From Oligoflexia bacterium (GTDB taxonomy: Bacteria; Bdellovibrionota; UBA1018): a DNA stretch of 53,178 bases. The stretch covers positions 1-53,178 of the forward strand of contig CAIUGE010000111.1 in the NCBI GenBank assembly GCA_903898645.1, in the 5' to 3' direction. Shown here piece by piece: positions 16,433-25,848 of this stretch. The position numbers and the translations under genes were made by a program. Position 1 is the stretch's first letter, and each line of letters begins with the position of its first letter. Below the pieces are notes generated by a model that had not been told where the DNA came from, ran no database searches, and saw only the letters and a list, made by a program, of their open reading frames with translations.

Positions 16433-17719
16433 CTAAAGTACTTTGGAAAAAATTGATGTATAATGTTTCTGCAAATCTTCAAGATTTGCAACATTCAGGT
16501 ACTGCGAAAAACTCATCCAAACTGCAAGTGCACCCATATCTTGAAACTGTGGCGGCAAAAAACGCGGCGGGTCAATTATCTTTTCTTGGCTCTTTGCATA
16601 GAGCAGCGGCACATCCTGAATATGCACCTTGCCTGCAAAAAGAAAGGGGATCACCCGAACATAGCCAAGCGCAATTACAGATCGAATAAAATTATAATTC
16701 TCAACAAAACCTCGGCAGTACGAAATATCTTTAGTAAATGGCGCGCCCCCTTCTAATACCCCTCCGCGAAAAATTCGTTGCACATTGCGCCATGACTCAT
16801 CCTCTGTATACCCCTCAGTACGGTAGAATTCTATAAGCTCAAGAAAGTTAGCCCCATCCTCCGCCTTATCAATGCCAAGCACACGGTCATTAATATGACG
16901 CGCACGCAAGGGATAGGAGCGAAATGTAAAGATCTCCATCATAACAGCCAAGCCCTCTTGGGTTGCTGACGAGCGTGGAGTACCCTTAGAAAGCCATGTT
17001 GCTACATGCTGCATCATGCCATTTTGGGTTGTTGCTGCATGCACCCATCCTTCGTGCACCTCCAAAAGATCAAGGTCCCGCTTCTTAAAAAAAGCACCCT
17101 CCTTAAGCTTGATAACATCTCCACCTGCTGCAGCATCAGCCACAATACCATCCGAAATGCGAGCAACGACAACAGAAGAGCCGAAAAATGCACTCAGGCG
17201 CTCATTCAGGTACACAACACCCTCAGCTGCCGAAAAAAGTGGCTCTGCATGATCTGGAATTTCAATATCTGCGTGACCTAAAATACCATAGAGTTTCTGA
17301 GCAAGACCCGCAATCGTTGTCTGCTCACCTGCAAGCTTTGTTTTAGGTGAACCATACAACTTTCGACTCCATTCCCAAAACTCCTTCGTACCGCGTGCCA
17401 TCAGCATAGACACAACATCCCGATACTCCTCGACCATCACAATCATAAGAGCCCCAAGATCGTCAACATCCCCAAACGCGGACTTCAAATCACGTGCAAT
17501 ATCTTCTAACTCAGCTATTTTTTTGAGAGGATCAAAGCCTAAATCAATACGCGCATAGTACTCAGGCCCAAGTTGCGGCATCACACGCATCTTGGTACGC
17601 TTAAACTCTTGTTCAACGGACGGATCCCACTTAATAGCATCTAGAATTCGAATAGGCCTCTGTGCCTCAACGATTCTTCCAGCATAATGATGAATTTTTT
17701 CTTTATATGTCGCCCACAC
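16433..17719 (-). CDS. QEGLA-motif putative zinc carboxypeptidase (DUF1704)
   Basis: The 428-residue product has QEGLA at residues 254-258 and HEGWVH (HExxxH) at 222-227. This combination defines the DUF1704 family, annotated as 'flavohemoglobin expression-modulating QEGLA motif protein'. The eukaryotic relatives are MATCAP tyrosine carboxypeptidases, where HExxxH and the Glu of the second motif bind zinc. By that parallel it may trim C-terminal residues from a protein, but no bacterial substrate is known to me. The start is a GTG at 17719 with GGGGG upstream. It lies just past the rpsI terminator. Confidence 0.85.
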   Translation of the reverse strand: MWATYKEKIHHYAGRIVEAQRPIRILDAIKWDPSVEQEFKRTKMRVMPQLGPEYYARIDLGFDPLKKIAELEDIARDLKSAFGDVDDLGALMIVMVEEYRDVVSMLMARGTKEFWEWSRKLYGSPKTKLAGEQTTIAGLAQKLYGILGHADIEIPDHAEPLFSAAEGVVYLNERLSAFFGSSVVVARISDGIVADAAAGGDVIKLKEGAFFKKRDLDLLEVHEGWVHAATTQNGMMQHVATWLSKGTPRSSATQEGLAVMMEIFTFRSYPLRARHINDRVLGIDKAEDGANFLELIEFYRTEGYTEDESWRNVQRIFRGGVLEGGAPFTKDISYCRGFVENYNFIRSVIALGYVRVIPFLFAGKVHIQDVPLLYAKSQEKIIDPPRFLPPQFQDMGALAVWMSFSQYLNVANLEDLQKHYTSIFSKVL

Positions 17720-17730
17720 AACACACCCCC

Positions 17731-17766
17731 AAAAAAAAAGCCAGGAAAGATCTCTCTTTCCTGGCT
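17731..17766 (-). terminator. Rho-independent terminator after rpsI
   Basis: On the minus strand, a perfect 12-base-pair stem (AGCCAGGAAAGA / TCTTTCCTGGCT) with a four-base loop is followed at once by at least eight Ts. It lies eight bases beyond the rpsI stop codon and ends the rplM-rpsI transcript. Confidence 0.95.
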
Positions 17767-17773
17767 CCTATTT

Positions 17774-18172
17774 TTATCGCTTTGAGTACTGAAATCTCTT
17801 ACGAGCTCCAGCAAGCCCGTACTTCTTACGCTCAACCTCACGGCTATCGCGTGTCAGATGCCCAGCTTTCTTCAAAATTGCTCGGTAACTTGGATCTACT
17901 TCCAGCAGAGCGCGCGCAATACCATGCTTCACAGCCCCTGCTTGTCCAGACAACCCGCCGCCGTGAACATTAATAGCAATATCATACTGACCAACAACTG
18001 ACGTCAGCTCTAAAGGCTGCATAATCAGCATCCGCGCTGTTGGACGAGGAAAATACTCCTCAAAAGCACGGCCATTCACTTCAATAATGCCCTGTTCACC
18101 AGCCCGTTGACGCACATAGACTCGTGCAATAGCGTTCTTTCTCTTTCCAACCCGATGGACCTGCTTTTCCAT
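17774..18172 (-). CDS. rpsI: 30S ribosomal protein S9
   Basis: The 132-residue product matches S9 throughout: VGKRKNAIARVYVRQ, GRAFEEYFPR, NVHGGGLSGQAGAVKHGIAR and a C-terminal KKYGLAGARKRFQYSKR, whose final basic residues reach the P-site tRNA in known ribosomes. It follows rplM after an 11-base gap, the usual pairing. Confidence 0.97.
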   Translation of the reverse strand: MEKQVHRVGKRKNAIARVYVRQRAGEQGIIEVNGRAFEEYFPRPTARMLIMQPLELTSVVGQYDIAINVHGGGLSGQAGAVKHGIARALLEVDPSYRAILKKAGHLTRDSREVERKKYGLAGARKRFQYSKR

Positions 18173-18183
18173 AATCCCTCTTT

Positions 18184-18675
18184 CTATGCTAGCACTGTGC
18201 GTCGAATAGCACCGGCAGGCAATGGCTGCGGCACCTGTGCGTGATGCGGATGCTCAGCACCTGCAAAAATCTTCAGTTTCTTCATCTGGTGGCGCGCTAA
18301 GCTTGACTTATTGGTCATGCCCCAAACTGCACGGCGCAAAATTTCTTCTGGATGCCGATCTCGCATCTCACGCGCAGTCTTTGTCTTCAACCCGCCAACA
18401 TACCCACTATAATCGCGATACAATTTAGTATCCCACTTATTTCGTGTCAAAACAACCTTGTCGGCATTCAGAACGATAACAAAATCACCCGAATCCGCAT
18501 GACGTGTAAACGTAGGCTTATGTTTACCAACTATCACTCGTGCAATCACTGTCGCAATTCGCCCAACGACCTGATCTGCTGCGTCGACCACGTACCACTT
18601 TGGCGCATTTGGGCCACTGATCTCAAAAAAATGAGGTCCAAAATGTTTTCCCTGATAACTCTTTTGCTGAAACAT
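18184..18675 (-). CDS. rplM: 50S ribosomal protein L13
   Basis: The 163-residue product has WYVVDAADQVVGRIATVIA, GDFVIVLNADKVVLTRNKW, HPEEILRRAVWGM and LKIFAGAEHPHHAQVPQPL, all standard for L13. It is about 20 residues longer than E. coli L13, split between the N-terminus and the Ala/Arg-rich end. AGGGGAG directly precedes the ATG. It appears to be the first gene of a two-gene transcript with rpsI. Confidence 0.97.
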   Translation of the reverse strand: MFQQKSYQGKHFGPHFFEISGPNAPKWYVVDAADQVVGRIATVIARVIVGKHKPTFTRHADSGDFVIVLNADKVVLTRNKWDTKLYRDYSGYVGGLKTKTAREMRDRHPEEILRRAVWGMTNKSSLARHQMKKLKIFAGAEHPHHAQVPQPLPAGAIRRTVLA

Positions 18676-18681
18676 CTCCCC

Positions 18682-18711
18682 TATCTATCTCACCCACAGT
18701 TCGCGTGTCAA
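18682..18711 (-). promoter_or_regulatory. Candidate rplM-rpsI promoter
   Basis: A consensus -35 TTGACA (18711-18706) is followed 18 bases later by TAGATA (18687-18682), directly before the AGGGGAG ribosome site. The transcript leader would be very short, like those of the exported-protein genes and pilA. The -10 match is only fair. Confidence 0.45.
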
Positions 18712-18719
18712 GCAAGGAT

Positions 18720-21227
18720 TCACATAGTCCCAAAAGAAAAATGGACAACACTTGGTGATGGGTCAATCGCCAGTATGGCTGGCGTAGGGTTAACCTTAAA
18801 ACCCCAATCCAAGCTGATCGGTCCAACAAGAGTCTGGTAATGGAAGCCAAAGCCAGTTCCAATAACCAGCTGTCGGGCGAGGGAATACTGATTCACAAGC
18901 AGGTTACCAGCATCTATAAAAACACCAAATCGAAGCGACCCGATAAAGGGAACATCACACTGAAGTCGATAGTTCACAAAAGCCAAGGAACCTGTGATCT
19001 TCGTATTTTGCATATTATAAGACTGCTCATTATAGCCACGAAGCGTTTCTACCCCCCCAAGAACAAACTGTTTAATAGTCGGGATGGGTGCAGCCAACTG
19101 CGCTCGAGATAGAAACAGATCTGTAAATGTTTGCTCAAATCCCGAACGTGCACTCAGGTAGAGGGTTGCACCTGCAGGCAACGGCAGATAGAAATCATGA
19201 CGAAGCTGCACACGGTAATAATTCAGTGGCGAGTTCGCCGCCCCATCAGCAGATGACCCGATAGAACCTAAGATCGATGGCGTCACGTCTAATGATAATG
19301 TTGATGAAAACCCTGAATTGGGCACAAGCGAATTGTCGCGCATATCAAGCACAAGCTTGGGCGTCAATGTCGACAAGGTGAACTGACCGTTATTCGAGCC
19401 ACGAACAGCAGCGAACTGGTCAATACGCTCTAAAGTATACCCAAGATACCCCATCAAATGCGACCGTAATGGCGCACTAAGAACAACGTTCCCATTCAAT
19501 GATCCAACTGAGAAATTCAGATACTGCGTTTTTGCATAGGTAATCATTGGCCGCAAAGTCACATCATGAGCTAGGAAGTTTTTCCAAACATAGAGGAACT
19601 GCGCCTGACCTTCAGAAAAATGATAATTATAAAAGCGCCGATTCATACTCACATTGAGAGCAGCCAAATGATCTCGGCCCCATAAATTTGCATAGGAGAG
19701 CTGCCCAAAAGTCCGGATACCAAGATCATTTCGGTACCCAGGCCCCCAAGAAACAATACCTCGATCACCCTCGGTAAGCCGCACAATCAATTTTCTCCCC
19801 TGTGCTCCATCTGGCTCAAGCTGTATATTCACTGAGGAAAAAAAGCCCATCCGTCTTAGTTGATTTTCTGACTCCTGGATTAAAAACTCCCGCACTGTAT
19901 CGCCCGGCTTAAGCTTGATCTCAGCACGAACAATTTCTTCATGGGTATGCTCTAAACCAATGATCTGAATCCCTGTTAACTTCATCTCCTGACCTTCATT
20001 GACACGAATCTGAACAAAAGCTTGCCGATTGTCTGATTCATAGCGAATCAGCCCAAAACGTCCTTCGCCTTCAATGGCAGCATCCAAGAACCCCTTGTCC
20101 CGATAGAACTTCTTCAAACTCTCAAGCCCTTCAGTGAAGGCCGCAAGATTGAGCGGCGCCCCTTTTTCAAGCCCCAGCACCTTGGCACAATCCGGCACTA
20201 CGGAGAAGCCAGTAAATTCCATACCGGCGACACGCGTCTGTGTCCCTTCATAGAGAAAAATACTGAGGGTAACTTGTAGATCCTTTACCTCAGGCGTCAT
20301 TGCAACCAGACGTACCGATAGGTAGCCCTGAGATCTGATCTTCTCGACTAAAAGGTCAGTTGTAGCTCGTGCATCTTTTTCACTATAAATGCCATTTTGC
20401 AGAAGCCGTGACGCATAGGAAAACCATTGCTCCCGAAGCTCCTTTTCATTGAGTGCAACCATGCCATGAAAACTGACACGCACAAGAGACGCCTGCTTAC
20501 CTTCTGTTATAATAAAGATGACAGATCGCGATGACTCTCGCTCTCTTGTTCGTAATGTGACCTTTGCTGAGATATAACCCTTACGCGCATACTCATCTTC
20601 AATGCGTCGAGCAATACGGCGCTCATACCCACCCCCTAAGCCAAGATGCTGCTCCTCCCCGACGATATCATTGAGCTCACCTGCTGTGAAAAGCCGATTA
20701 CCACGAAAACCAAAATAAACACGATCACCTAAGGTCACAAGAACATCAAGCGTCACAAGACGTGAAGCATCAGCGCGCTTAGCAGACACCGGCTTGAGCA
20801 CAACAGACTCAACACGTGCTGTCACAAAATGTTGTTTAACCAGAGCCTCCTCGAGCCTTTTTTTTGCCTCTACAAGGGCATCTTGATCGAGCAAATCTCC
20901 TTCACGAATGCCATAGATAGAGGCAAGCGATGCATCATGAACATTACAGCTCAGGATGCGCACAGGAAGCCCTTCATGCACAACGAAATGCACGCTATTC
21001 TTACCCCCTTGACGCACAAGCCGAGTCTCAATACGAGCATTCTCATAACCACGTCGTTGCAGAAGCACACTCATGTTCTCTTCTGTTTCAACAATTTTTT
21101 GGTGCGCCAACTCATCGCCTGTATGAATTTTGAGAGCGCTCTCAAGACCCCGAGAACCCTCAATCTCCACATGGTCAATACGAACATTCTCAGCGCAAGC
21201 GAGTAGACTGAGGAACAGAAAAATCAT
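18720..21227 (-). CDS. Omp85-family outer-membrane assembly protein (BamA/TamA)
   Basis: The 835-residue product has a short signal peptide, then five or six POTRA-like repeats to about residue 470 (for example VRIDHVEIEGSR; TGIQIIGLEHTHEEIVRAEI), then a C-terminal barrel with GPGYRNDLGIRTFGQLSYAN and the lid-lock motif GGVETLRGYNEQ near residue 720, ending FSFGTM. Known relatives insert barrels into the outer membrane. Length and POTRA number favour BamA; its position overlapping a tamB-like gene and the LRGY form would also allow a TamA role. The signal end reads LLAC, which resembles a lipobox but is probably cut by ordinary signal peptidase. The ATG overlaps the upstream stop (ATGA). Confidence 0.9.
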   Translation of the reverse strand: MIFLFLSLLACAENVRIDHVEIEGSRGLESALKIHTGDELAHQKIVETEENMSVLLQRRGYENARIETRLVRQGGKNSVHFVVHEGLPVRILSCNVHDASLASIYGIREGDLLDQDALVEAKKRLEEALVKQHFVTARVESVVLKPVSAKRADASRLVTLDVLVTLGDRVYFGFRGNRLFTAGELNDIVGEEQHLGLGGGYERRIARRIEDEYARKGYISAKVTLRTRERESSRSVIFIITEGKQASLVRVSFHGMVALNEKELREQWFSYASRLLQNGIYSEKDARATTDLLVEKIRSQGYLSVRLVAMTPEVKDLQVTLSIFLYEGTQTRVAGMEFTGFSVVPDCAKVLGLEKGAPLNLAAFTEGLESLKKFYRDKGFLDAAIEGEGRFGLIRYESDNRQAFVQIRVNEGQEMKLTGIQIIGLEHTHEEIVRAEIKLKPGDTVREFLIQESENQLRRMGFFSSVNIQLEPDGAQGRKLIVRLTEGDRGIVSWGPGYRNDLGIRTFGQLSYANLWGRDHLAALNVSMNRRFYNYHFSEGQAQFLYVWKNFLAHDVTLRPMITYAKTQYLNFSVGSLNGNVVLSAPLRSHLMGYLGYTLERIDQFAAVRGSNNGQFTLSTLTPKLVLDMRDNSLVPNSGFSSTLSLDVTPSILGSIGSSADGAANSPLNYYRVQLRHDFYLPLPAGATLYLSARSGFEQTFTDLFLSRAQLAAPIPTIKQFVLGGVETLRGYNEQSYNMQNTKITGSLAFVNYRLQCDVPFIGSLRFGVFIDAGNLLVNQYSLARQLVIGTGFGFHYQTLVGPISLDWGFKVNPTPAILAIDPSPSVVHFSFGTM

Positions 21228-24200
21228 CGAAACCTCGTCTGGAACTTGAGATCAAAACCATAACTTGATGTTGGCGATTGTGCCTGGCCAGTATCGGTTT
21301 GTGTCGAGGCACCATAATTTGTCAGCACGCCCGACAGAGAAAGGTCAGGCCGCACCCGATAATCCATACTGAACTGCCGTGCCTGACTCGATCCTGCAAC
21401 AGCACTACCAGCAGCGACACTTATCTGATCATTCACGTTCCGACGAATCATAATCTGCGTCCCAGATGATGACGATTGAAGCTGCGAACCAAATGCACTA
21501 ACCCCTTGTTGAGGATTGAGCGTTTGATTGACCGTCAATTGAAAACCTGTTTTTTCTTCAAGCTCACGATTAAAATCCAAAGAATGAAGCACCAAGGAGG
21601 CAGCCTCACTCATTTGTCCAGCTGCAAGATCAGTTGCACTCAGACGCTTCGCATCATTTGGCGTCACACCTACAGCTAAGAGCGACAGAATTTCAACTTC
21701 CGTCATAGGCGGCGTTGAGTTCAGTTCTACCTTCATGCGATCAGGACGGCCACTTGCAAAAAGATGAATTTTGGTGTTTGCCACATCGGTCCCAGCATCG
21801 AAAAAAAATCGAGGATTTGCTATATGAGGAGAATCAAAGAAAATGCTCGCCGATTGCAGTCGAAAACTATGTTGCTTGAAAAAAAGTGCACCATGCACCA
21901 ATTCAGCATGCCCAAAAAATGTAGGCGACTCCAAGGTCCCTCCAAGCGAAAATTTTCCCTTAAAAAGAGTATCCCGAAATACATCATTATCAATACGCAC
22001 ACCCTCCGGCGCATCAACACCAATCTGAAGCTTGAGGCTTGATGCAAATGACTGCACAGTCTCACGCGCTAAAGGCGCATACTCACTACCTTTTTGCTGC
22101 ACTTTGGGTGCACTTTGCCCAACAAGCATTTTTTCTCTCATTAGACCGTCATCGATACGCAAAGAACCGCTGACCTGAGTGTCTTCCAAAACCAGATGGC
22201 CACTAGTCTTTAAGTACTGGAACGGAGAAAGCCGCAAGCGCGTATCATACAGATCACCTTCTGCATGGAGTTTTGATGCTGAGAGCTCGCCTCGCACGAG
22301 CACAGTACCCGAGGCAAGATCTGACTGAAAGCGCTCAAGACGCATATGACCATCTTTGACATTTATATGACCCTCGCCATGCTCAAAGGTATTATCAAGC
22401 CCATCCACCCGAAAGGCCACATGCCGCAAGTCCATAGTACCATGCACATCTGGCATCTGATTTGGGTAACTCGCAAATTGCAAATTTACGCCCACAATAC
22501 CTTGTGCTTGGTGCAATTTTGGGGTCAAAAATTCCAACATCCCTGCATCAAAAGAACCCCCAAGCTTTCCGGTCAACACTGCCTGAGATGGCATGAGCGT
22601 CATATCAAGCTGCAATGTTTCAGCATGATTTGTAAATATTAGAGGGATATGCAAATCGCCCTCCTGGACAAAAACAGATTTTGGCTCTCGTAAAGCAAAA
22701 ATCATTGATTCAAACCCAACACGAAAATCACTCACTCCAATACTTGATGAACGCCGCGAAAGATCACAGTGACCTGTCAACGTCGCCACCCCCCCTGTCA
22801 CAAAGTTGGGATTAAGAAGCAGAAAAAGGGGTGAAAAATCAAATTCCTGGAATTTTGCTTGTAAGCGGTCTGTGAGAGCATACGCGCCTAAAGCATGATG
22901 CAACACAAGAGATGCCTGATCAAAAAGATGTGCCTCAACATCCACTATTCGCCCTCGTGTTTGCACCTCAACACTTGAAGCAGAAAGCTCCTTAGCGTGC
23001 ACCCGAAGCGCCCCTATATCCATCCGACTTGATGACGTAATATCAACTCCGCGCCCCTGCCCAGAAGTATGGACAGACAGTGACCCAAGGATGGGCAAAT
23101 CCTGACGCATAAACGCATCAAATTCTTCAACACCAAGATGAGGCGCATCAAATTTCCATTTCCAAAAATCCTTCTTATAGACAAGCGAACCCTCAATAAC
23201 CCCCTGGCGCTTCCGTGCATAGAGATGATCAAGCGCGTACAGCCCATCTTCATAGCGAGCATCAAGCGCAACCTGGGCAAAAGATTCCCCAAAAAAACGC
23301 GCATGATCGAGTTCTAAAGAGGTAAGGATGCGCATCTTTTCAATAGAGCCTCCAACTGTAATAGTTCCTGCAGCGTCACCTGTCATCGCTTCCAGTGCCC
23401 GGATAAAAACGTTCCCCTCCAAAGGCTCGAGCAAAGGTCGAACAACGCGTAGGAGAGAAGTGACAGGCTCATGACTCACAGCAAGATCAATGTGCATGGC
23501 TTGACGAGAAGACCCAAACTGCAAAAATCCTTCTCCTCGAACAAACTGCCCCCGATCATTTGAAAGACGCAACTGAGAAAGCCCAAGCCGATGTCTTGCA
23601 TTGTCCCACACAATTTGGCCTTGGAAACGGCCCAAATCCAGGTGCACATAGGATGCATCCAAAAGCTTTGTGTCAATTGTGATCTTCGGCCAATGAACAA
23701 CCACTTTTAAAGGTCCATCACCTGTAATCGGAACACCTGCTAAGCGACCAAGCTCCTGTGCCGAGATAGTACCAACAGCCCTGATATTCGATGGCAATCG
23801 ACCTTGCACATCAAGTTGCGTTTTTCCAAGACTCAGATGCGCCTTGAGATCAAGGCGCCCATTAAGATGCGCATCCAATGTTATTTTTGGAACCTCAAAA
23901 AGTGCATCACCAGAGTCTTCCAATGATTTGAGCTGCACAAGAGCAGGCATAGACATGTGATCAAAGCGGAACTTTTCACAATCCCCATGAAAATCAACCT
24001 CTTGCATCTTTCCCTGACTGACAAGGACACGCGCCTTTCCCGTCATACGAAAATCAAGCGGATAGATTGAGTCATCAACAGGTCGTGCCAAAGTATGGAG
24101 ATGCACATGCTCAAGCAAAGCTGTGACATCAAGGTCAGAGCCAAGCTTCCACACAAAAGGCTGAAGTTGAATCAGTCCGCCCCGACCAACTTGCCCACCA

Positions 24201-25126
24201 CGCTCTATATTTTCTGACTGCACGGTACACGCAGCTACACGTAAGGTCTTATCCTTAAATGACCAGGAAGCCTCAGCATCCAACTGATCTGCATCCCAAA
24301 CATCATAAAAAACTTGATCAGCATGCATTTTCCCAACAATACTCCCAGCCGTCAGAGCATCCTTGATACTGGGCGCATCAAAAGATGCCTCAAGATGCAT
24401 ATTTGCACCAACAAAGGGGAGTCCAATCTTTGTAAGTGCCGCCTGCTCCATGGCATACGTATTGATAAATGCATCTAGCTTACCTGCAACTGCAAAGTTT
24501 TTTTGCATGATCTGCATATCAGCTACAATAAGAGCACCCGGCATTTCGGCCTTAAGTTCACGCACATCACAACGCTCCTTGTCACATAAGGCATCCAGAC
24601 GAACATGATTGACATGGATATTCTGACTTTCAAAATTCTTTACGTCAGCCAAAACACTGAGGCCATCTCTCCTTTTTTCGACATGAAGCACGACATTCGC
24701 ACGGTACGTGACATCACCATACGAAACTGTCGTCGTGATATCCCTCAGGCCCACCTCAAGAACAGGAACACCCCCTTGTCCCGCAGGCGATGGGTCTTTG
24801 ATCTTGAGAGCAACAGTACCTTCATGCAAGAAAAGTGATTTAGGAACAAGTTTTCCAGCCAAAAGATCAAAGAAGTAGAAAAAAATATCGAGCCGCTTGA
24901 GTGAGACCTGTGACCCAGGCTGCAAAGCTCCAATGGCTTTAAGAATATGAACACGGGGTTCGTGGAGCGCGACACCTAGGGGCGCAAACCGCAAGTGGAT
25001 AGAAGCAAAATCGACCTCAAGCCCCTGCTGGGAAAGCTTTTTTACCACATAGGGCTTCCAAAGTGATGTCCCCATCTCTGATAGGCCCCAAAAAAATACC
25101 ACAAAAAGCACCAAAAACTTTTTCAT
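21224..25126 (-). CDS. tamB: TamB-like inner-membrane-anchored translocation/lipid-transport protein
   Basis: The 1300-residue product has an N-terminal membrane anchor (LVLFVVFFWGLSEMGTSLW) followed by a very long stretch of repeated beta strands of AsmA/TamB style. The C-terminal TamB domain (about residues 950-1300) contains TPPMTEVEILSLLAVGVTP, LNPQQGVSAFGSQL and a final barrel-facing end, SYGFDLKFQTRFR. Known TamB proteins span the periplasm and partner with an Omp85 protein; recent work also assigns them phospholipid transport. Coupling to the Omp85 gene by an ATGA overlap supports a partnership. Confidence 0.88.
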   Translation of the reverse strand: MKKFLVLFVVFFWGLSEMGTSLWKPYVVKKLSQQGLEVDFASIHLRFAPLGVALHEPRVHILKAIGALQPGSQVSLKRLDIFFYFFDLLAGKLVPKSLFLHEGTVALKIKDPSPAGQGGVPVLEVGLRDITTTVSYGDVTYRANVVLHVEKRRDGLSVLADVKNFESQNIHVNHVRLDALCDKERCDVRELKAEMPGALIVADMQIMQKNFAVAGKLDAFINTYAMEQAALTKIGLPFVGANMHLEASFDAPSIKDALTAGSIVGKMHADQVFYDVWDADQLDAEASWSFKDKTLRVAACTVQSENIERGGQVGRGGLIQLQPFVWKLGSDLDVTALLEHVHLHTLARPVDDSIYPLDFRMTGKARVLVSQGKMQEVDFHGDCEKFRFDHMSMPALVQLKSLEDSGDALFEVPKITLDAHLNGRLDLKAHLSLGKTQLDVQGRLPSNIRAVGTISAQELGRLAGVPITGDGPLKVVVHWPKITIDTKLLDASYVHLDLGRFQGQIVWDNARHRLGLSQLRLSNDRGQFVRGEGFLQFGSSRQAMHIDLAVSHEPVTSLLRVVRPLLEPLEGNVFIRALEAMTGDAAGTITVGGSIEKMRILTSLELDHARFFGESFAQVALDARYEDGLYALDHLYARKRQGVIEGSLVYKKDFWKWKFDAPHLGVEEFDAFMRQDLPILGSLSVHTSGQGRGVDITSSSRMDIGALRVHAKELSASSVEVQTRGRIVDVEAHLFDQASLVLHHALGAYALTDRLQAKFQEFDFSPLFLLLNPNFVTGGVATLTGHCDLSRRSSSIGVSDFRVGFESMIFALREPKSVFVQEGDLHIPLIFTNHAETLQLDMTLMPSQAVLTGKLGGSFDAGMLEFLTPKLHQAQGIVGVNLQFASYPNQMPDVHGTMDLRHVAFRVDGLDNTFEHGEGHINVKDGHMRLERFQSDLASGTVLVRGELSASKLHAEGDLYDTRLRLSPFQYLKTSGHLVLEDTQVSGSLRIDDGLMREKMLVGQSAPKVQQKGSEYAPLARETVQSFASSLKLQIGVDAPEGVRIDNDVFRDTLFKGKFSLGGTLESPTFFGHAELVHGALFFKQHSFRLQSASIFFDSPHIANPRFFFDAGTDVANTKIHLFASGRPDRMKVELNSTPPMTEVEILSLLAVGVTPNDAKRLSATDLAAGQMSEAASLVLHSLDFNRELEEKTGFQLTVNQTLNPQQGVSAFGSQLQSSSSGTQIMIRRNVNDQISVAAGSAVAGSSQARQFSMDYRVRPDLSLSGVLTNYGASTQTDTGQAQSPTSSYGFDLKFQTRFR

Positions 25127-25821
25127 TCCTGAAGCCGCTCATGCACATCACGGTGATTTTGTGCAGCCTTACGTACACGCTCATAGTACTGACGCGCACT
25201 ACCCGCGTTACCGATCAACTCACACGCACGACCCATCCAGTAATGGAGATCAACTTTCTCTACTTCTGGAATATCAGCATCCCCAAGCAGTGTCTGAAGC
25301 AGCACGATAACAGCATATGGGTCATTTTCAGCTACAAGGAGTTGCGCCAGAACACTTGAAACCTCAAGCATCAGCATACTTTCACCATGAAAACGCTTTG
25401 CCATATGCTCAAGCAGCGCACGGGCCACCTGCGGCTCCTCCATCTGTACAAAACCTATTGAGAGATCCATCCAGGTACGGAAAGAGCAGCCAGCAAGAGC
25501 GCGAAATACATCCTGAACCAACTCATGGTGATCGGTCTGGGCAAAAATACCAAGACGGAGCTCTGCGTCAAGTCGCCGCATCAGCTCATCTGAATTAATG
25601 ACCTGATCAAGCTTTTGCTCACGATCTGAAATCTCAGCTAGCAGAGCTCGGACTTCATCGCGAAGACTGGTTGACAGGAGCTTCCGCAAGATTTTTTTTG
25701 CATCTTGTAGAAACCCCTCCTGAACTAAAATTTTTGCATCATAAAAATCTGACGATTGGGTATTCTTATCAGCTGCCAGCAGATCATCACCAAGATCAAT
25801 TTGCGTTGCATCTTCACCCAT
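25123..25821 (-). CDS. TPR-like helical repeat protein
   Basis: The 232-residue soluble, acidic product consists of helical pairs of TPR type (DAKILVQEGFLQDAKKILRK; HYWMGRACELIGNAGSARQY). No signal peptide or membrane segment is seen. It is read as a scaffold or adaptor. The ATG at 21 bases into 25821 has AAGGA seven bases upstream, better than the GTG at 25827. Its stop overlaps the tamB start, so it may serve the same envelope pathway. I cannot name a family. Confidence 0.6.
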   Translation of the reverse strand: MGEDATQIDLGDDLLAADKNTQSSDFYDAKILVQEGFLQDAKKILRKLLSTSLRDEVRALLAEISDREQKLDQVINSDELMRRLDAELRLGIFAQTDHHELVQDVFRALAGCSFRTWMDLSIGFVQMEEPQVARALLEHMAKRFHGESMLMLEVSSVLAQLLVAENDPYAVIVLLQTLLGDADIPEVEKVDLHYWMGRACELIGNAGSARQYYERVRKAAQNHRDVHERLQE

Positions 25822-25848
25822 ACTCACATCCTTAAAAAAATGAATACC

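Noticed and set aside
18720-21227. Omp85 protein as a lipoprotein because of LLAC near the start
   Set aside because: Omp85 proteins are barrel proteins released by signal peptidase I, and the match is short; ordinary cleavage after ACA is equally possible.
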